From the NCBI GenBank assembly GCA_027030825.1, contig JALVEM010000429.1, positions 1 through 7,794 on the forward strand: 7,794 nt of DNA, given 5' to 3'. The stretch's first letter is position 1. Each line of letters opens with the position of its first letter. The notes beneath the pieces are model-generated. The model was not told the origin of the DNA. It saw only the letters and a list, made by a program, of their open reading frames with translations, and ran no database searches. This document shows positions 4,792-7,794 of this stretch, piece by piece. The stretch comes from Thiohalobacter sp. GTDB lineage: Bacteria; Pseudomonadota; Gammaproteobacteria; Thiohalobacterales; Thiohalobacteraceae. A program made the position numbers and the translations under genes.

Positions 4792-7206
4792 TCACAGATC
4801 GAAGGCGATTCTTGCCACTTCCCGATAATTCTTCACGAAATGGACCGTCAGGCCCTCCGTGACGTGTGACGGCAGCTCGTCGTAGTCGCGCCTGTTGCCA
4901 TCCGGCAGGATAACCTCGTGAATGCCGTTGCGCCGGGCGGCCACGATCTTCTCGCGAATACCACCGACAGGCAGCACGCGGCCCGTGAGCGTGAGCTCGC
5001 CGGTCATGGCCAGCGGCCGGCGTATGCGGTCGTTGCGCGCCAGTGACAGCAGGGCGGTGGCCATGGTGATGCCGGCCGACGGGCCGTCCTTGGGCGTGGC
5101 GCCTTCCGGCACGTGCAGGTGCACGAAGGCCTCGTCGAAGAAGGCAGGATCGCCGCCGAACTCCTTCAGGTGGGAGGCGATGTAGCTGTAGGCGATCTCG
5201 GCGGACTCCTTCATGACGTCGCCGAGCTGGCCGGTCAGCTTGAAGCCCCGGTGCTTGGTGTGCACGAGGGTCGCCTCGATGTTGAGCGTGGCGCCGCCCA
5301 GCGGCGTCCAGGCCAGTCCCGTGACGATGCCGACGCCCGTGAAGGGCTTCTCCTTCGTGAATACCGGCTTGCCGAGAAAACCTTCGATGTCGCCCACCCC
5401 GATCTGCCGCTTGCGCGGTCTGCCGTCCGCCTCCACCTGGCTCACGGCGATCTTGCGCAGGATCTTGCGCAGGCGTTTCTCCAGGTTCCGCACGCCGGCC
5501 TCGCGGGCGTAGCCTTCGATGATGCGCCTGAGTGCCGCATCCGTGATGCGGATGCTGCCCGGGGCCATGCCGGCGTCGCGCAGGATGCGTGGCCAGAGGT
5601 GGTTCTTCGCGATCCGGATCTTCTCTTCGGTGATGTAGCCGGCCAGATGGATGATCTCCATCCGATCCAGCAGCGGCGCCGGGATGGTGTCGAGCTGGTT
5701 GGCCGTGCAGATGAAGAGCACCCGCGAGAGATCCACGCGCACGTCGAGATAGTGGTCCAGGAATTCGCTGTTCTGCTCGGGATCGAGCGCCTCGAGCAGG
5801 GCGGAGGCGGGATCGCCCAGATAGGAGGCCCCGATCTTGTCGATCTCGTCGAGCATGATCACCGGGTTGGCCACGCCGGCTTCCTTGAGCGCCTGGACGA
5901 ATTTGCCCGGCATGGCGCCGATGTAGGTGCGGCGATGCCCCTTGATCTCGGATTCGTCGCGCATGCCGCCCAGGCTGAAGCGATAGAAGCGACGCCCCAG
6001 CGCCCGGGCGATGGAGCGGCCGATGGAGGTCTTGCCGACACCGGGCGGCCCGACCAGCAGCAGGATGGAGCCGGCGACCTCGCCGCGGATGCGGGCGAGC
6101 GCCAGGAATTCGATGATGCGCTGCTTGATGTCCTCCAGCCCGTCGTGATCCTCGTCGAGCACTGCCCTGGCGTGATCGAGATCGAGATTGTCCTCGGACA
6201 GCCGGCCCCAGGGCATGCTGGTCAGCCAGTCCAGGTAGTTGCGGGTGACCGCGTATTCCGGTGATCCGGATTCCAGCACCGAGAGCTTCTGGATCTCCTC
6301 ATCGAACCGCTCCCGTACCTGTTCCGGCGGTTCGAGCGCCTTCATGCGTTCCTCGAAGCGCTCGATGTCGGCGGTCTTGTCGTCCTTCTCGATGCCGAGT
6401 TCCTGCTGGATGGCCTTGAGCTGTTCGCGCAGGAAGAACTTGCGCTGCTGCTCGGAGAGGTTCTCTTCCACCTGCTGGCGGATCTCCACCTGCAGGCGGG
6501 CGACCTCGAGTTCCTTCTTGATCAGCACCAGCACCTTCTTCATCCGCTCGAGGACGTCCACGGTGTCGAGCACTTCCTGCAACTCCTCGGCGGAGGCCGT
6601 GGTGAGGCTGGCGGCGAAGTCGGTGAGCGAGGAGGGCTCGTTGGGATTGAAGCGGTTCAGGAAGAACTTCAGCTCCTCGCTGTAGAGCGGATTGAGCGGC
6701 ACCAGCTCCTTGAGGGTGTTGATGATGGCGATGGCGTAGGCCTTGAGCTGGTCCGGGTCGCCGAGGATGTCTTCCGGATAGTCCACCCGGACGAGGAAGG
6801 GCGGCCGGTCGGACAGCCAGTCGAGCACCCGGAACCGCCGAATGCCTTCGGCGATGAACTGGATCTTGCCTTCGTTGCGCATGGGGTGATGCACCCGCAC
6901 CACCGTGCCCATGGCATGGAAGTCCGCCGGCCCGGCCTTTTCGGCGTCCGTGCCGGGCTTCACCAGCAGCAGTCCCACCAGATGGTGGGCCGTCTCGCCC
7001 ACGGCGGTGAGGGTCCCGAGCCAGGGATCGTCGTTCATGAGGATGGGCACGCCCTGGGCCGGAAAGAAGGGCCGTTCGATCAGTGGCAGCACATGCAGCG
7101 TGTTGGGCAGCACGTCTTCCGGGCGGACGAGCTCTCCATTGGCAGCCACCTCCTCGGCCCGGCTGCCACTCTCGGTCGGGGTCGCGCTCTCCAGGTGTTC
7201 TGTCAT
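4792..7206 (-). CDS. lon: ATP-dependent Lon protease
   Basis: Complete at 804 residues; E. coli Lon has 784. It forms a cytoplasmic ring-shaped hexamer that unfolds and degrades misfolded and regulatory proteins. The N-terminal substrate-recognition domain covers about 35-230 (LHVLPLIERPFFPAQ at 37-51), then a long coiled coil (230-310). The AAA+ module has Walker A GPPGVGKT at 386-393 and Walker B IMLDEID at 450-456. The protease domain holds the catalytic serine S710 in PKDGPSAG and lysine K753 in REKI, 43 residues apart as in E. coli (S679/K722). A CTCCTT on the plus strand (7216-7221) is an AAGGAG ribosome site 9 bases before the ATG. The gene follows moeA in the same direction by 105 bases and converges with trx. 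The extended, acidic N-terminus and the ERPFFPAQ segment recall the second Lon-like proteases of pseudomonads (AsrA type), so it may not be the only Lon in the genome. Confidence 0.97.
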   Translation of the reverse strand: MTEHLESATPTESGSRAEEVAANGELVRPEDVLPNTLHVLPLIERPFFPAQGVPILMNDDPWLGTLTAVGETAHHLVGLLLVKPGTDAEKAGPADFHAMGTVVRVHHPMRNEGKIQFIAEGIRRFRVLDWLSDRPPFLVRVDYPEDILGDPDQLKAYAIAIINTLKELVPLNPLYSEELKFFLNRFNPNEPSSLTDFAASLTTASAEELQEVLDTVDVLERMKKVLVLIKKELEVARLQVEIRQQVEENLSEQQRKFFLREQLKAIQQELGIEKDDKTADIERFEERMKALEPPEQVRERFDEEIQKLSVLESGSPEYAVTRNYLDWLTSMPWGRLSEDNLDLDHARAVLDEDHDGLEDIKQRIIEFLALARIRGEVAGSILLLVGPPGVGKTSIGRSIARALGRRFYRFSLGGMRDESEIKGHRRTYIGAMPGKFVQALKEAGVANPVIMLDEIDKIGASYLGDPASALLEALDPEQNSEFLDHYLDVRVDLSRVLFICTANQLDTIPAPLLDRMEIIHLAGYITEEKIRIAKNHLWPRILRDAGMAPGSIRITDAALRRIIEGYAREAGVRNLEKRLRKILRKIAVSQVEADGRPRKRQIGVGDIEGFLGKPVFTKEKPFTGVGIVTGLAWTPLGGATLNIEATLVHTKHRGFKLTGQLGDVMKESAEIAYSYIASHLKEFGGDPAFFDEAFVHLHVPEGATPKDGPSAGITMATALLSLARNDRIRRPLAMTGELTLTGRVLPVGGIREKIVAARRNGIHEVILPDGNRRDYDELPSHVTEGLTVHFVKNYREVARIAFDL

Positions 7207-7257
7207 CTACCCGTGCTCCTTGCTCTTCCTGGTATCTTCAGGCTGCACCCTTGTAGT

Positions 7258-7286
7258 AAATGGGGTCGCCGCCCGCCGGTTTCATC
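7258..7286 (-). promoter_or_regulatory. heat-shock (sigma-32 type) promoter for lon
   Basis: Read on the minus strand, GATGAAA (7286-7280) is followed after 14 bases by CCCCATTT (7265-7258). The sigma-32 consensus is CTTGAAA, 13-15 bases, CCCCATNT. The -10 matches completely and the -35 matches at its last five bases. Transcription would start near 7251, giving a leader of about 45 bases before the lon ATG. Lon is a classical heat-shock gene, which supports the reading. Confidence 0.7.
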
Positions 7287-7311
7287 CGGAAAGTCTCATC
7301 CGGGAACGGGG

Positions 7312-7794
7312 TCAGAGAATGCCCCCGAGCAGTTCCACGTCCACCTCGGTGCCCGCGGGAATGCAGCCGGCTTCGGGTGGCAGCACGATGAAGCAGTCGG
7401 CGTCCCGGAACGAGGTCATCACGTGCGATCCCTGGGCGCCGGTGCGGCGCACGCTCAGACCGCCCCCGGCAGCGTGTTCCAGCCGGCCCCGCATGTATTC
7501 CTGGCGGCCCGGGCTGCGGCGGATGTCCTCTGCCAGGGGCACCCGAAGTCGGGGCAGGGGGCGCGGTTGCGTGCCGCCGAGCGCTTCCAGTGCCGGGCGC
7601 ACGAACTGGAGGAAGGTCACGAGCGTCGAGACCGGATTGCCGGGCAGCCCGAAGAACAGGGTCCCGTCGATGCGCCCGACGGCGAGCGGCTTGCCGGGCT
7701 TCATCCGGATGCGCCAGAGATGCAGTTCGCCCATGCGCTCGACCGTCTCCTTGACGTAGTCGGCCTCGCCGACCGAGACACCGCCGCTGGTGAC
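7312..7794 (-). CDS. moeA: molybdopterin molybdenumtransferase MoeA, C-terminal part
   Basis: The reading frame stays open to the right edge, so the gene's start is outside the window; 160 residues are visible. MoeA inserts molybdate into adenylylated molybdopterin in the last step of molybdenum cofactor synthesis. The visible part opens with TSGGVSVGEADYVKE, the conserved strand-loop of the MoCF-binding domain. MKPGKP and GLPGNPVST follow, which are MoeA hallmarks of the same domain. The last 75 residues or so form the small beta-barrel domain IV (YMRGRLEH ... SHVMTSFRDADCFIVLP ... GTEVDVELL). It ends at TGA on the minus strand (7314-7312). The gene lies upstream of lon in the same direction, but lon has its own promoter in the gap, so a shared function is not implied. 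No frame break is seen. Confidence 0.95.
   Translation of the reverse strand, partial: VTSGGVSVGEADYVKETVERMGELHLWRIRMKPGKPLAVGRIDGTLFFGLPGNPVSTLVTFLQFVRPALEALGGTQPRPLPRLRVPLAEDIRRSPGRQEYMRGRLEHAAGGGLSVRRTGAQGSHVMTSFRDADCFIVLPPEAGCIPAGTEVDVELLGGIL

Noticed and set aside
5113..6264. 383-codon plus-strand open frame inside lon
   Set aside because: Shadow of the lon coding strand; lon has full-length motifs on the other strand.

Overview
The window is GC-rich DNA whose proteins fit a gammaproteobacterium. The adenylate kinase has the LID of the enterobacterial type without zinc cysteines, and the MoeA, Lon and thioredoxin sequences agree with this. Genus cannot be fixed by reading; a Chromatiales-like sulfur or halophilic lineage is only a guess. 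Everything here looks chromosomal. No phage, plasmid, CRISPR, rRNA or tRNA gene is visible.

Layout. (1) 3-287, + strand: the C-terminal end of an HDOD-domain protein, cut by the window edge. (2) 288-1245: nearly 1 kb without a credible gene, packed with layered repeats. These are CGCAGAG motifs, heptanucleotide (7-bp period) arrays, a mosaic of GTCATTCCGG / CCGGGATGAC palindrome arms, a 34-bp tandem array, and an imperfect inverted repeat of about 43 bp that brackets the palindromes. (3) 1246-1905, +: adenylate kinase (adk), with a good sigma-70 type promoter just after the repeats and an intrinsic terminator behind it. (4) 1906-2401: intergenic, with a possible structured leader at 2191-2253. 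(5) 2402-3868, +: a diguanylate cyclase with an unrecognised N-terminal region, an Ala/Pro/Gly-rich linker, a helical segment and an intact GGEEF domain with its inhibitory site. (6) 3968-4345, +: a small membrane-anchored protein that aligns with the second half of thioredoxin but has no CxxC. (7) 4396-4773, +: a real thioredoxin with a CAPC active site and a GTG start. (8) 4792-7206, -: a complete Lon protease, convergent with trx across 18 bases, preceded by a near-consensus heat-shock (sigma-32) promoter. (9) 7312-7794, -: the C-terminal part of MoeA, cut by the window edge.

How it fits together. The genes are mostly housekeeping (adk, trx, lon, moeA) plus signalling (HDOD, GGDEF). The thioredoxin-fold membrane protein and thioredoxin stand in tandem, and with Lon across the convergent junction they form a small protein-quality and redox neighbourhood. 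That functional link is inference. The least ordinary part is the repeat block at 366-1150. Its six left and six right palindrome arms are in balanced, parenthesis-like order inside an outer inverted repeat, which suggests nested insertion or selection for a large fold. No new enzymatic system is evident.
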